Assembly: GCA_903959905.1 (NCBI GenBank)
Contig: CAJBYO010000047.1
Coordinates: forward strand, 1 to 64,000
Direction of reading: 5' to 3'
Length of the DNA stretch: 64,000 bases
DNA from: an uncultured Bacteroidales bacterium
GTDB lineage: Bacteria; Bacteroidota; Bacteroidia; Bacteroidales; FEN-979
Shown: piece after piece, positions 34,432 through 43,152 of the stretch
Position numbering within the stretch: position 1 is the first letter of the stretch
Layout of the letters: every line of letters begins with the position of its first letter
Translations under genes and position numbers: made by a program
The notes under the pieces: generated by a model
What the model saw: only the letters and a program-made list of their open reading frames with translations
Databases searched by the model: none
Told to the model about the DNA's origin: nothing

Positions 34432-36525
34432 ATGAAAAAGATCCTGATCGGCCTTCTGGCATTGGTAATTTTACCTTTGTTCTCATTTAGTCAAATCCTT
34501 GACCCGGTCAAATGGTCATTCAAAGTAGAACAGAACAAACCGGAAGAGGCAACCCTGCTCCTGATTGCCAAAGCAGACAAGGGCTGGCACGTATATTCCC
34601 AGGACATTCCACCGAAAGGGCCGATACCAACGGAATTTACCTTTACAAAAAGCGCCAATTACGAACTGGTTGGAAAAGTACTTGAAGAAAAAGCCATCCA
34701 GGAAAATGACCCCAACTTTGACATGGTCCTGAAGTTTTTTGCTGACAAAGCGGTATTCAGACAAAAAATAAAGGTATTAAGCAAGAAAGATTTCACGATC
34801 AAAGGTGTGCTGAATTTCATGTGCTGCGATGACAAGCAGTGCCTGCCTCCGACAGATGTTGAATATGAATTTCGCATCAGGGGCAATCCGAATGCCGGCG
34901 ACATTGTTACTCCCAAATCGGTCCAGGAAACTGCTGCTGTCAAAGCAGACTCAGTAAAAGCGGAGTCCCCGGTGGTTGTCAAAGTGGATTCAGGCGCGAA
35001 TAAAATAGAACAGGCCAGGCTGAGTAAGACAGATGCCGATAAGGCCGCCGATCAGTCACTGCTTTGGTTTTTCCTGATCTCTTTTATTGCAGGCCTTGCA
35101 GCCATCATCACCCCCTGCGTGTTCCCGATGATCCCTATGACCGTTACCTTCTTCATGCATGATACTACGAGCAAACGCAAGGCAAGGCTTGAAGCCATCG
35201 TATACGGTTTATCCATTGTCGTTATCTATACCGTTATCGGTACTGTTGTGGCGGTGACCCTGGGGGCAAACTTTGCCAATTTTCTCAGCACCCACTGGAT
35301 CCCAAACGTCTTCTTTTTCCTGATCTTTCTTGTTTTTGCGGCATCCTTCCTGGGCATGTTTGAAATCACCCTGCCGAGCTGGATCGTAAACAAGGCTGAT
35401 AAACAGGCTGATAAAGGCGGTTATTCAGGTGCCTTCTTTATGGCCTTCACCCTTGTACTTGTCTCCTTTTCCTGCACCGGCCCCATCGTTGGTGCCATCC
35501 TTGTAAAATCGGCAGGCGGCGCCCTGCTGATGCCTATTATCGGCATGCTTGGATTTTCGCTGGCCTTTGCCCTCCCGTTCGGGCTCTTTGCATTTTTCCC
35601 GTCGTGGCTCTCAGGGTTGCCGAAATCGGGCGGATGGCTGAATTCGGTGAAAGTCATCCTTGGTTTTCTGGAGCTTGCACTCGGACTTAAATTCCTGAGC
35701 ATCGCCGACCAGACTTATCACTGGCACATCCTCGACCGCGAAGTTTATCTTGCCTTCTGGATCGTGATCTTTTTCCTGATGGGCATGTACCTGATCGGGA
35801 AACTGAAATTCAACCACGATTCCGACCTGCCGTTCATCAGTGTCCCGCGCATTATCATGGCCATTATCGTTTTCAGCTTCGTCGTTTATATGATCCCCGG
35901 CATGTGGGGTGCCCCGCTAAAGGCGTTATCCGGCTATCTTCCTCCTGCAACTTACCAGGATTTTGATTTAAATGCCATCGTGCAGAAGGAGGTTGGGGCA
36001 ATTAACACGGGTGGCAGAGACGGGCTGCAGCCCGTCTCTACCATATGTGACAAACCGAAATACGGTGATTTTCTGAAATTACCCCACGGCCTGGAGGGAT
36101 ATTTTGATTACAAACAGGCCCTTGCCTGTGCAAAAAAACAGAACAAACCGGTATTCATTGACTTCACCGGACATGGTTGCGTGAACTGCCGCGAAATGGA
36201 GGCCAATGTCTGGTCCGATCCCAAAGTGCTGAAACGGATGCGCGATAACTATATCGTGACAGCGCTTTATGTGGACGACAAAACAGAACTTCCTGAAAAC
36301 GAATGGATCACATCAGCCTATGACAAGAAGGTAAAGAAAACCATCGGGAAGATCTTTGCCGATCTGCAGATCACGCGGTTCAATGTCAATTCCCAGCCGT
36401 ATTATGTGCTGCTCGACACCAACGGAAACCTGCTGACGTCGCCCCGTGCCTATGATCTCGACATCAACGCCTTTGTGAAATTCCTGGATTCCGGATCGGA
36501 GAATTTCAAAAAGCAGCAAAAATAG
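34432..36525 (+). CDS. dsbD: Protein-disulfide reductase DsbD (thiol:disulfide interchange)
   Basis: This 697-residue protein moves electrons from cytosolic thioredoxin to the periplasm. It has a signal peptide (1-21), an N-terminal DsbD-alpha-like domain (about 22-160, with Cys at MCCDDKQCLPP), and an eight-helix CcdA-like core whose redox cysteines lie in IITPCVFPM (near 225) and VSFSCTGPIVG (near 345). The C-terminal thioredoxin domain has GHGCVNCREME (CxxC near 584-587). Between helix 8 and the thioredoxin domain, the linker TGGRDGLQPVSTI is encoded by an exact 24-base palindrome, which looks like an in-frame repeat insertion. It probably supports c-type cytochrome maturation with the divergent ccmF. 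Confidence 0.93.
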   Translation: MKKILIGLLALVILPLFSFSQILDPVKWSFKVEQNKPEEATLLLIAKADKGWHVYSQDIPPKGPIPTEFTFTKSANYELVGKVLEEKAIQENDPNFDMVLKFFADKAVFRQKIKVLSKKDFTIKGVLNFMCCDDKQCLPPTDVEYEFRIRGNPNAGDIVTPKSVQETAAVKADSVKAESPVVVKVDSGANKIEQARLSKTDADKAADQSLLWFFLISFIAGLAAIITPCVFPMIPMTVTFFMHDTTSKRKARLEAIVYGLSIVVIYTVIGTVVAVTLGANFANFLSTHWIPNVFFFLIFLVFAASFLGMFEITLPSWIVNKADKQADKGGYSGAFFMAFTLVLVSFSCTGPIVGAILVKSAGGALLMPIIGMLGFSLAFALPFGLFAFFPSWLSGLPKSGGWLNSVKVILGFLELALGLKFLSIADQTYHWHILDREVYLAFWIVIFFLMGMYLIGKLKFNHDSDLPFISVPRIIMAIIVFSFVVYMIPGMWGAPLKALSGYLPPATYQDFDLNAIVQKEVGAINTGGRDGLQPVSTICDKPKYGDFLKLPHGLEGYFDYKQALACAKKQNKPVFIDFTGHGCVNCREMEANVWSDPKVLKRMRDNYIVTALYVDDKTELPENEWITSAYDKKVKKTIGKIFADLQITRFNVNSQPYYVLLDTNGNLLTSPRAYDLDINAFVKFLDSGSENFKKQQK
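36016..36039. repeat. Perfect 24-bp REP-like palindrome inside dsbD
   Basis: The half-site AGAGACGGGCTG is followed directly by its exact complement. It is in frame and encodes RDGLQPVS in the periplasmic linker before the thioredoxin domain. Palindromes built on AGAGACGGG...CCCGTCTCT are a common intergenic repeat style in Bacteroidota genomes, so insertion into the gene is the simplest reading. Confidence 0.85.
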
Positions 36526-36533
36526 TTCACGCC

Positions 36534-38306
36534 ATGAAACTGTTTCCGGTTGCATCGCTGTTCCTGCTGCTACTAACCATCAGGGCTTTTGCCCAGCAAC
36601 CCCCGTTTTCGCTGGTGCCGACAACACTTCCTCAATTATCTTACAGTGCCTGTGCCTGGTGCGATTATGACCATGACGGCGACCTGGACCTTGCACTGAT
36701 GGGTGCTGAAGGCAATGACCCGCTGACAAAGATATTCCGCAATGACAACGGCAGCTTCACCGACATACAGGCAAACCTCCTGTCACTTCATTTCGGTTCA
36801 ATCCAGTGGGGGGATTACAACAATGACGGCGACCAGGACTTGCTGGTTACCGGCATTGAAAGCCAGGGAACTGCTCATACCGGAATATACAACAACGTAA
36901 ACGGGGTATTTACCGGCTCCGGAATCGCACTTCCGGGTGTGATGGACGGACAGGCATGCTGGGGTGACCTCGACAACGACGGAAACCTGGACATCCTGCT
37001 GGCGGGTAGCGGGATGTCAGCCATTTTCAGGAATGACGGCAACGGACAGTTCACGACCGTCAATGCACCACTGCCGGCTGTTACAACCGCCATGTGCTGC
37101 TGGAATGACTACAATAACGACGGACAGTCGGACGTGCTTGTTTGCGGCGATACCGGGGGTGGGATTGTTTCAAAACTTTACAGGAACAATCATGGCATGT
37201 TCACAGAAGTGATTATTACCCCGGAGCCATTTACAGGGTTGTACGGCGGGCAGGCCAAATTTGCCGATCTTGACAACGATGGCGACCAGGACCTGGTGAT
37301 TACCGGGATGGATTTGTATGTTGACGGTTATTTCCTGCTATACCGGAATGACGGAAACGACCATTTTACAAAATTCGCCGAAAACACAGCCAACCTGCTC
37401 AATCCTACATTTGACCTGGGAGACTATGATGCAGACGGATTGCCCGACATCATCCTGATGGGCACCATTTCAGGCTGCGGGGGCGCTGCTGTGACCATCC
37501 TGATGCAGAACCTTGGATTCATCAGTTTCTTCAATGTGAGTTCACTGTTGCCGGGCTACAAACTCGGTGAAGTGGCCTGGGCCGATTACAACAATGACGG
37601 GCTTACCGACCTGCTGTTCACCGGGCTGGACGCGTACGATGCACCAAAAACCCAGCTATACCTGAATAACCTTGGCAATCCCACCACGTTTAATATCAAT
37701 ACGCCACCCTCCCCTCCCCAAGGCGTTTCTGTATCCACCGAGCCCGGCATCACGAAATTGCAATGGAACAGTTCAACAGATACTCAGACGCCGAAAGAAG
37801 CCCTCACCTATAACATCCGGATAGGCACCCTCCCCGACTCCTACGAAATCCTGGCCCCGCTGGCAGTGCTGTACAACGGTGCCCGAACCATTACCGCTCC
37901 CGGGAATGCCAGCGCCGACACGAATTGGAAGATCTCCGGGTTGCCTGGCGGGACCTATTTCTTCAGCGTTCAGGCGATCGACAACGGGTTTATGCCGGGA
38001 GCGTTTTCTTCCGCGGTTATGTTTACCAGTCAAACAGTAGGAATGGTGGATCAGGCGGATCAGTGCAACATCGGTCCAAATCCCTTCACCGACAAACTTT
38101 ATATCAGGGTCGCGGGAAATCCAGCCAAAACAGGTGAGGCAGAAAAAAACAACGTATCGGTACTGATCATGAATTCAACAGGGCAAATCCAGTACCGCGG
38201 TGAGCATACGAATGAATTGAATGTTTCATCATGGCCATCAGGCGTTTACCTGCTTCAAGCCAGAAAAGGTGACGCGGTTTTTACCAGGAAACTGATCAAA
38301 GAATGA
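36534..38306 (+). CDS. Secreted VCBS/FG-GAP beta-propeller protein with type IX sorting tail
   Basis: This 590-residue protein has a signal peptide (1-21, ending AFAQ). Seven repeats carry the calcium-loop pattern D-x-D-x-DG-x-x-D (DYDHDGDLD, DYNNDGDQD, DLDNDGNLD, DYNNDGQSD, DLDNDGDQD, DYDADGLPD, DYNNDGLTD) between residues 40 and 375, consistent with a seven-bladed propeller. A fibronectin type III domain follows (about 390-500), then a T9SS type A tail (IGPNPFTDKLYIRV to FTRKLIKE). It is expected at the cell surface. The ligand is unknown. It starts 8 bases after dsbD and is probably cotranscribed, though a functional link is not evident. Confidence 0.87.
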   Translation: MKLFPVASLFLLLLTIRAFAQQPPFSLVPTTLPQLSYSACAWCDYDHDGDLDLALMGAEGNDPLTKIFRNDNGSFTDIQANLLSLHFGSIQWGDYNNDGDQDLLVTGIESQGTAHTGIYNNVNGVFTGSGIALPGVMDGQACWGDLDNDGNLDILLAGSGMSAIFRNDGNGQFTTVNAPLPAVTTAMCCWNDYNNDGQSDVLVCGDTGGGIVSKLYRNNHGMFTEVIITPEPFTGLYGGQAKFADLDNDGDQDLVITGMDLYVDGYFLLYRNDGNDHFTKFAENTANLLNPTFDLGDYDADGLPDIILMGTISGCGGAAVTILMQNLGFISFFNVSSLLPGYKLGEVAWADYNNDGLTDLLFTGLDAYDAPKTQLYLNNLGNPTTFNINTPPSPPQGVSVSTEPGITKLQWNSSTDTQTPKEALTYNIRIGTLPDSYEILAPLAVLYNGARTITAPGNASADTNWKISGLPGGTYFFSVQAIDNGFMPGAFSSAVMFTSQTVGMVDQADQCNIGPNPFTDKLYIRVAGNPAKTGEAEKNNVSVLIMNSTGQIQYRGEHTNELNVSSWPSGVYLLQARKGDAVFTRKLIKE

Positions 38307-38363
38307 CCTGTTTAAGTACCGGGTCAATTCTGCATCACGATTCCCGGGAATCTTACCTGCCTC

Positions 38364-39734
38364 CTATTTCCACATTTCACTGAAATATTTATAGAAATAA
38401 GTTATTGTCTCAATTCCCTTGTAGAAGTTATCAAGCGGGTAATTTTCATTGGGAGAATGACAGGCATCCGATTCAAGGCCGAATCCAAGCAGGATGGTTT
38501 TCACGCCCAGGATCTCCTCAAACTGCGGAATGATGGGAATGCTGCCGCCGCTTCTCACGGGAATAGGCTTGCTGCCCAGAACAGTCTCGATGGCTTTGCT
38601 TGCAGCCATGTAGCCAACTGTATCAATGGGAGAAACGTAGGCCTGCCCGCCATGCAGGGCCTGAACTTTGACCTTGACATAAGCAGGCGCAATCGCCTTA
38701 AAGTGCGCATCAAAGAGGTTCCCGATCTTTACATAATCCTGGTTTGGCACGAGGCGCATGGATATCTTGGCATAGGCCTTTGACGGGAGGACCGTTTTGG
38801 TTCCTTCGGCGGTATAACCACCCCATATCCCGTTCACATCCAGTGTCGGCCTGATCCCGGTCCTTTCTTTCGTCGTGTATCCGGCCTCTCCGTATAACTC
38901 ATCCACGTCGAGGTGTTTTTTATAGGCGGCTTCATCAAAAGGTGCTTTGGCCATTTCATCTCTTTCATGGCGGGTGATTTCAATCACATCATCATAAAAG
39001 CCGGGGATGGTGATCCGTCCGTGCTCATCGGTAAGCGAAGCAATCATTTTAGTGAGGGCATTCGCCGGGTTGGCCACTGCACCGCCAAAGATACCCGAGT
39101 GAAGGTCAATATTCGGCCCGGTTACCTCCACCTGCATATAGGCCAGTCCGCGAAGACCCACCGTGATGGACGGGGTGTTGAGGGCAATCATGCTGGTATC
39201 TGAAACCAGGATCAGATCCGATTTCAACAGGTCGGTATGCGTCTTGCAGAAGGGCCCGATATTCATTGACCCCACTTCCTCTTCCCCTTCAATCATGAAC
39301 TTTACATTGCACGGCAGGGTGTTGGTTTTCACCATCAGTTCAAATGCCTTGGCGTGCATGAAGGCCTGCCCCTTGTCGTCATCCGCCCCGCGGGCATATA
39401 TTTTCCCGTTGCGCACCTCCGGTTTGAAAGGATGCGATTCCCATAGTTCAACGGGATCAACGGGCATAACATCATAATGACCATACACGAGGATGGTCGG
39501 CAACGCGGGATCAATGATCTTTTCGCCATAAACAATCGGGTTTCCATCGGTGGAGAAAATCTCCGTTTTATCGCAGCCTGCTTCGCGGAGCGACTTTCGC
39601 CAGTACTCGGCGGCTTTGATCATATCGTCTTTATTTTCAGCCACTGAACTGATGGAAGGGATGCGGATCAGGCCGAAGAGTTCGTGTAAGAAGCGGTCTT
39701 TGTGTTCGTTGATGTACTGTTTTACGTGTTCCAT
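38364..39734 (-). CDS. M20 family dipeptidase
   Basis: This 456-residue cytosolic di-zinc peptidase has metal ligands and catalytic residues in VYGHYDVMPVD (about 82-92), ARGADDDKG (about 113-121), EGEEEVGS (about 148-155), SDTS and ACHSPNENY near the C-terminus. The dimerisation domain lies between about 200 and 340. This is the carnosinase-like/PepV branch that hydrolyses dipeptides with broad specificity. No signal peptide is visible. Repeat copy C lies immediately upstream of the start. Confidence 0.92.
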   Translation of the reverse strand: MEHVKQYINEHKDRFLHELFGLIRIPSISSVAENKDDMIKAAEYWRKSLREAGCDKTEIFSTDGNPIVYGEKIIDPALPTILVYGHYDVMPVDPVELWESHPFKPEVRNGKIYARGADDDKGQAFMHAKAFELMVKTNTLPCNVKFMIEGEEEVGSMNIGPFCKTHTDLLKSDLILVSDTSMIALNTPSITVGLRGLAYMQVEVTGPNIDLHSGIFGGAVANPANALTKMIASLTDEHGRITIPGFYDDVIEITRHERDEMAKAPFDEAAYKKHLDVDELYGEAGYTTKERTGIRPTLDVNGIWGGYTAEGTKTVLPSKAYAKISMRLVPNQDYVKIGNLFDAHFKAIAPAYVKVKVQALHGGQAYVSPIDTVGYMAASKAIETVLGSKPIPVRSGGSIPIIPQFEEILGVKTILLGFGLESDACHSPNENYPLDNFYKGIETITYFYKYFSEMWK

Positions 39735-39748
39735 AGCGTGGTTTTTTG

Positions 39749-39894
39749 TTTCTCGCAGATTTTCGCAGATTACTGCGCAGATTTTGGCAGATTAAAAAAT
39801 TAAAAACTTTCCTTTTATACGACAGAACCGATTCATTTCCATATATTAATCTGCGGTGTAATCTGCGCTGTAATCCGCGAAAATCTGCGTGAAA
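39749..39894. repeat. CGCAGATT long inverted repeat, copy C
   Basis: The left arm is 39749-39794 and the right arm 39847-39894, with near-complementary 46-48-base arms of the same sequence as copies A and B and an unrelated AT-rich spacer of 52 bases. It lies between the divergent dipeptidase and sucA genes, upstream of both, so here it cannot be a simple terminator. Confidence 0.87.
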
Positions 39895-39979
39895 TAATTT
39901 TTATCAGCGTGAAACCACAAAAATACATTTTTTTCCCCCGCCAATCCAAGCCATTACCACCACAATTATCAATATTCAG

Positions 39980-39987
39980 TATCTTTG
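39980..39987 (+). promoter_or_regulatory. Candidate -7 box of sucA
   Basis: TATCTTTG, an exact TAnnTTTG match identical to the octamer ahead of the sensor kinase, ends 24 bases before the sucA ATG. No -33 TTG is evident. Confidence 0.5.
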
Positions 39988-40011
39988 GTGCTGAAAAGCT
40001 AATTATCAGAA

Positions 40012-42807
40012 ATGGACAAATTCAATTATCTGAATCAACCCGACAACTCGTTCATCGACGGGTTGTTTGAACAATATAAGCAGGATCCTTCCCAGCTGGA
40101 CGAAAGCTGGCGGAAATTTTTTGAAGGGTTTGAATTCTGCCAGACCAACTTCAAGGCTGAGCAGGGCAATGCCTATGTGGTGCCGAATGAATTCAAAGTG
40201 ATTAACCTGATCAATGCATACCGTTCGCGGGGGCATCTGTTCACCCGTACAAACCCGGTGAGGACCCGCAGGAAATATTCGCCAACGCTTGACATTGAAA
40301 ATTTCGGCCTTGCACAGGAGGATATGAACAAAACCTTCCAGGCCGGCAAAGAAGTTGGTTTAGGCAATGCAAAACTGTCGGCCATCATTGATCACCTTCA
40401 GCGAACATACTGCCAGTCGATCGGTATTGAATACCACTATATCCGCCGCCCTGAAATAGTGGAATGGTTCAGGGAAAAGATGGAGCCCACCATGAACACC
40501 CCGGTTTTTTCGGTGGATGAAAAAAAACTTATCCTGCGAAAGCTGGCCGAGGGTGTGCTTTTTGAAAAATTCATCCATAAAAAATTCCCCGGGCAGAAGA
40601 GTTTCTCCCTTGAAGGCATGGAATCACTGATTCCCGCGCTGGAGGCGGTTCTTCGCAAAGGGGGTGCACTTGGCACGGAAGAGTTTGTGCTGGGAATGGC
40701 CCACCGTGGCCGGTTGAATGTGCTGGCCAACATCATGCACAAACCGCTGTCACAGATATTCTCAGAATTTGAAGGAAAGGAATATGTTGATGACGACCTG
40801 CTCGGTGATGTCAAATACCATCTCGGGTATTCAAACCCGGTAAAAACGCGAAGCGGCAAAAAAGTCCGCGTCACTTTGTCGCCGAATCCCTCCCATCTTG
40901 AAACAGTGGATCCTGTAGTGGAAGGACTCTCCAGGTCACTTATTGACCATGAATACCTTGGCGACAACAGCAAAGTAGTGCCAGTCCTCATCCATGGGGA
41001 TGCATCCATTTCAGGTCAGGGGATCATTTATGAACTTGTGCAGATGGCCGACCTTGATGGCTACAAAACTGGCGGCACAGTGCATATCGTTGTCAACAAC
41101 CAGATCGGGTTCACCACCAATTACCTTGACGGCCGTTCCAGCGTATACTGCACCGACGTTGCCAAAACGATCCAGTCGCCCATATTCCACGTGAACGCCG
41201 ATGATGTGGAAGCTGTGGTTTATACGGTCATGCTGGCCATGGAGTTCAGGGCAAAATTTCACAAGGATATTTTCATCGACCTCCTCGGATACCGCAAATA
41301 CGGTCACAATGAGAGCGATGAGCCACGGTTCACCCAGCCCATCCTTTATAAAATTATTGAACAGCACCCCGATCCGCTGGAGATTTACCTCAAAAAACTG
41401 GAAGAGGAAAACACACTGCCGGGAATTGACTTTACATCTATCAGATCTGAGATCAATGCCAGTCTTGACAGTGGGTTTGAAGAAGCCAAAACGATCCTCA
41501 AGGGCGATATTACCAATTTTCTGGCAGGTCAGTGGGAAGGGTTCAGAAAGGCTACTCCCGCAGAACTCAAAACATCACCAGATACTGCAATATCCAGGGA
41601 AGCACTGCTTGAGATTGGAAGAATACTGACTGATCTGCCATCAGGCAAAGCTTTCTTCCGCAAGATCATCAAGATGCAAGATGACCGGAAAGCCATGCTT
41701 ACTGCAGGGAAACTTGACTGGGCCATGGGTGAGTTGATCGCCTACGGATCGCTGCTGGCTGAAGGGCATCCTGTGCGCCTCAGCGGCCAGGACTGCCAGA
41801 GGGGAACTTTCAGCCACCGGCATGCCGTGCTCACCATTGAGGATTCGGAAGAAAAATACACCCCGCTGGATCATATGGAAGGAAAGAGCGGAATGCTGAG
41901 CATTTATAACTCGCTCCTTTCAGAATACGGTGTCCTCGGCTTTGAATATGGATACGCACTTGCCACGCCTGGCGGGCTGACTATCTGGGAAGCACAGTTC
42001 GGCGACTTTAACAATGGCGCCCAGATCATTATCGACCAGTATATCAGCAGTGCCGAAGACAAATGGAAGGTGATGAACGGACTGGTATTGCTTTTGCCGC
42101 ACGGTTACGAAGGCCAGGGCCCGGAGCATTCATCGGCCAGGATTGAGCGGTTCCTTTCGCTTTGCGGCCACCAGAACATGCTGGTGGTAAACTGTTCCAC
42201 CCCTGCAAATTTCTTCCATGTGCTGCGCCGGCAGCTTGCATGGCCATTCCGTAAACCGCTGGTGGTTTTCACCCCGAAGAGCCTCCTGCGTCATCCGCGA
42301 TGTGTATCAGCCATTGAAGAGTTTACAGAAGGCGGGTTTCGCGAGGTGATCGATGACCCGGCAGCCGATCCTGATAAAGTAACAAGGGTTGTACTTTGCT
42401 CAGGTAAAGTTTATTACGACATCCTTGAAGAGAAGGAGAAGCAGCAGAAGGAGGATGTTGCCGTGGTCAGGCTGGAGCAAATGTACCCCATGCCAATCCA
42501 ACAGATTGAGGCGGTATACAATCGCTATTCAAAGGCTAAGCACATTGAATGGGTGCAGGAAGAGCCCGTGAATATGGGTGCATGGAAATTCATCGCCCAG
42601 AACCTGGTGTTTGAAACGGGATCAGGCATGCCATTCCTTCATCATACTGCACGGCCGGCCAGCGGGAGCCCTGCAACCGGCTCGTCACGCCTTCACAAAA
42701 TCCAGCAAAAACTTATTGTTGAAAAGGCACTCGGTGCGTGTACCTGCGAGCATGCCAACGGATCATGCAGGCTGCATTGCGCGGAGCATGAGTTTCAGAT
42801 CGTATAA
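40012..42807 (+). CDS. sucA: 2-oxoglutarate dehydrogenase E1 component
   Basis: This 931-residue thiamine-diphosphate enzyme decarboxylates 2-oxoglutarate and hands the succinyl group to E2. The N-terminal tail (FIDGLFEQYKQDPSQLDESW) is the E1o-specific E2/E3-interaction segment. The ThDP domain has GMAHRGRLNVL near 228-238, HGDASISGQG near 330-339, VVNNQIGFTT near 361-370, and RKYGHNESDEP near 426-436; the transketolase-type pyrimidine and C-terminal domains follow. The length matches the family. The partner E2 gene begins 345 bases downstream, after a block of palindromic repeats. E3 is not in the window. Confidence 0.96.
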   Translation: MDKFNYLNQPDNSFIDGLFEQYKQDPSQLDESWRKFFEGFEFCQTNFKAEQGNAYVVPNEFKVINLINAYRSRGHLFTRTNPVRTRRKYSPTLDIENFGLAQEDMNKTFQAGKEVGLGNAKLSAIIDHLQRTYCQSIGIEYHYIRRPEIVEWFREKMEPTMNTPVFSVDEKKLILRKLAEGVLFEKFIHKKFPGQKSFSLEGMESLIPALEAVLRKGGALGTEEFVLGMAHRGRLNVLANIMHKPLSQIFSEFEGKEYVDDDLLGDVKYHLGYSNPVKTRSGKKVRVTLSPNPSHLETVDPVVEGLSRSLIDHEYLGDNSKVVPVLIHGDASISGQGIIYELVQMADLDGYKTGGTVHIVVNNQIGFTTNYLDGRSSVYCTDVAKTIQSPIFHVNADDVEAVVYTVMLAMEFRAKFHKDIFIDLLGYRKYGHNESDEPRFTQPILYKIIEQHPDPLEIYLKKLEEENTLPGIDFTSIRSEINASLDSGFEEAKTILKGDITNFLAGQWEGFRKATPAELKTSPDTAISREALLEIGRILTDLPSGKAFFRKIIKMQDDRKAMLTAGKLDWAMGELIAYGSLLAEGHPVRLSGQDCQRGTFSHRHAVLTIEDSEEKYTPLDHMEGKSGMLSIYNSLLSEYGVLGFEYGYALATPGGLTIWEAQFGDFNNGAQIIIDQYISSAEDKWKVMNGLVLLLPHGYEGQGPEHSSARIERFLSLCGHQNMLVVNCSTPANFFHVLRRQLAWPFRKPLVVFTPKSLLRHPRCVSAIEEFTEGGFREVIDDPAADPDKVTRVVLCSGKVYYDILEEKEKQQKEDVAVVRLEQMYPMPIQQIEAVYNRYSKAKHIEWVQEEPVNMGAWKFIAQNLVFETGSGMPFLHHTARPASGSPATGSSRLHKIQQKLIVEKALGACTCEHANGSCRLHCAEHEFQIV

Positions 42808-43152
42808 TAATTGATTATTAAAGCAATCGTTGTAATTTTGCAGGGTTGACGGAAAAGAGTTTTTTCACCGCAGAGACGCAGAGACGCAGAGATTAATTAA
42901 ATTTGTTTTAAATCCCTTTTGGGATTTAAAGGCTGTTTAATAGTGTTTTTAGATCCCTTTAGGGATTATATATGGGTAGAAAAACGTGTGCAAAAGCATT
43001 ATTTCGTCCCTTATGGGACGAGATAGCTGTTTAAACATTCAATTTTTACCCACATCTTGTGCCTACGGCACGAACAATGACAGGGAATGATAGCCCACAA
43101 AATTGAAAACGGTAAAATATCCGTTATTCATTTATTGTAAATAACTAAGCCT
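42808..43152. repeat. Repeat-filled gap between sucA and the E2 gene
   Basis: The gap holds a 'cgcagagacgcagaga' dispersed sequence (about 42872-42895) and four hairpins with very short loops: TTTAAATCCC/GGGATTTAAA (42907-42930), ATCCC/GGGAT (42953-42966), CGTCCC/GGGACG (43005-43020) and GTGCC/GGCAC (43059-43071). An outer pair, TGGGTAGAAAA near 42972 against TTTTTACCCA near 43044, encloses the third hairpin. No gene is seen. Confidence 0.75.
42811..42840 (+). promoter_or_regulatory. Candidate promoter distal to the E2 gene
   Basis: TTG at 42811-42813, 19 bases, then TAATTTTG at 42833-42840: both elements and the spacing fit the Bacteroidota consensus. It lies 312 bases upstream of the E2 start, with the palindromic repeat block in between. 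Confidence 0.5.

Noticed and set aside
38339-38352. 14-base palindrome GATTCCCGGGAATC between convergent genes as a terminator
   Set aside because: It has no loop and no T-run, so it would not form a standard rho-independent terminator; left unassigned.
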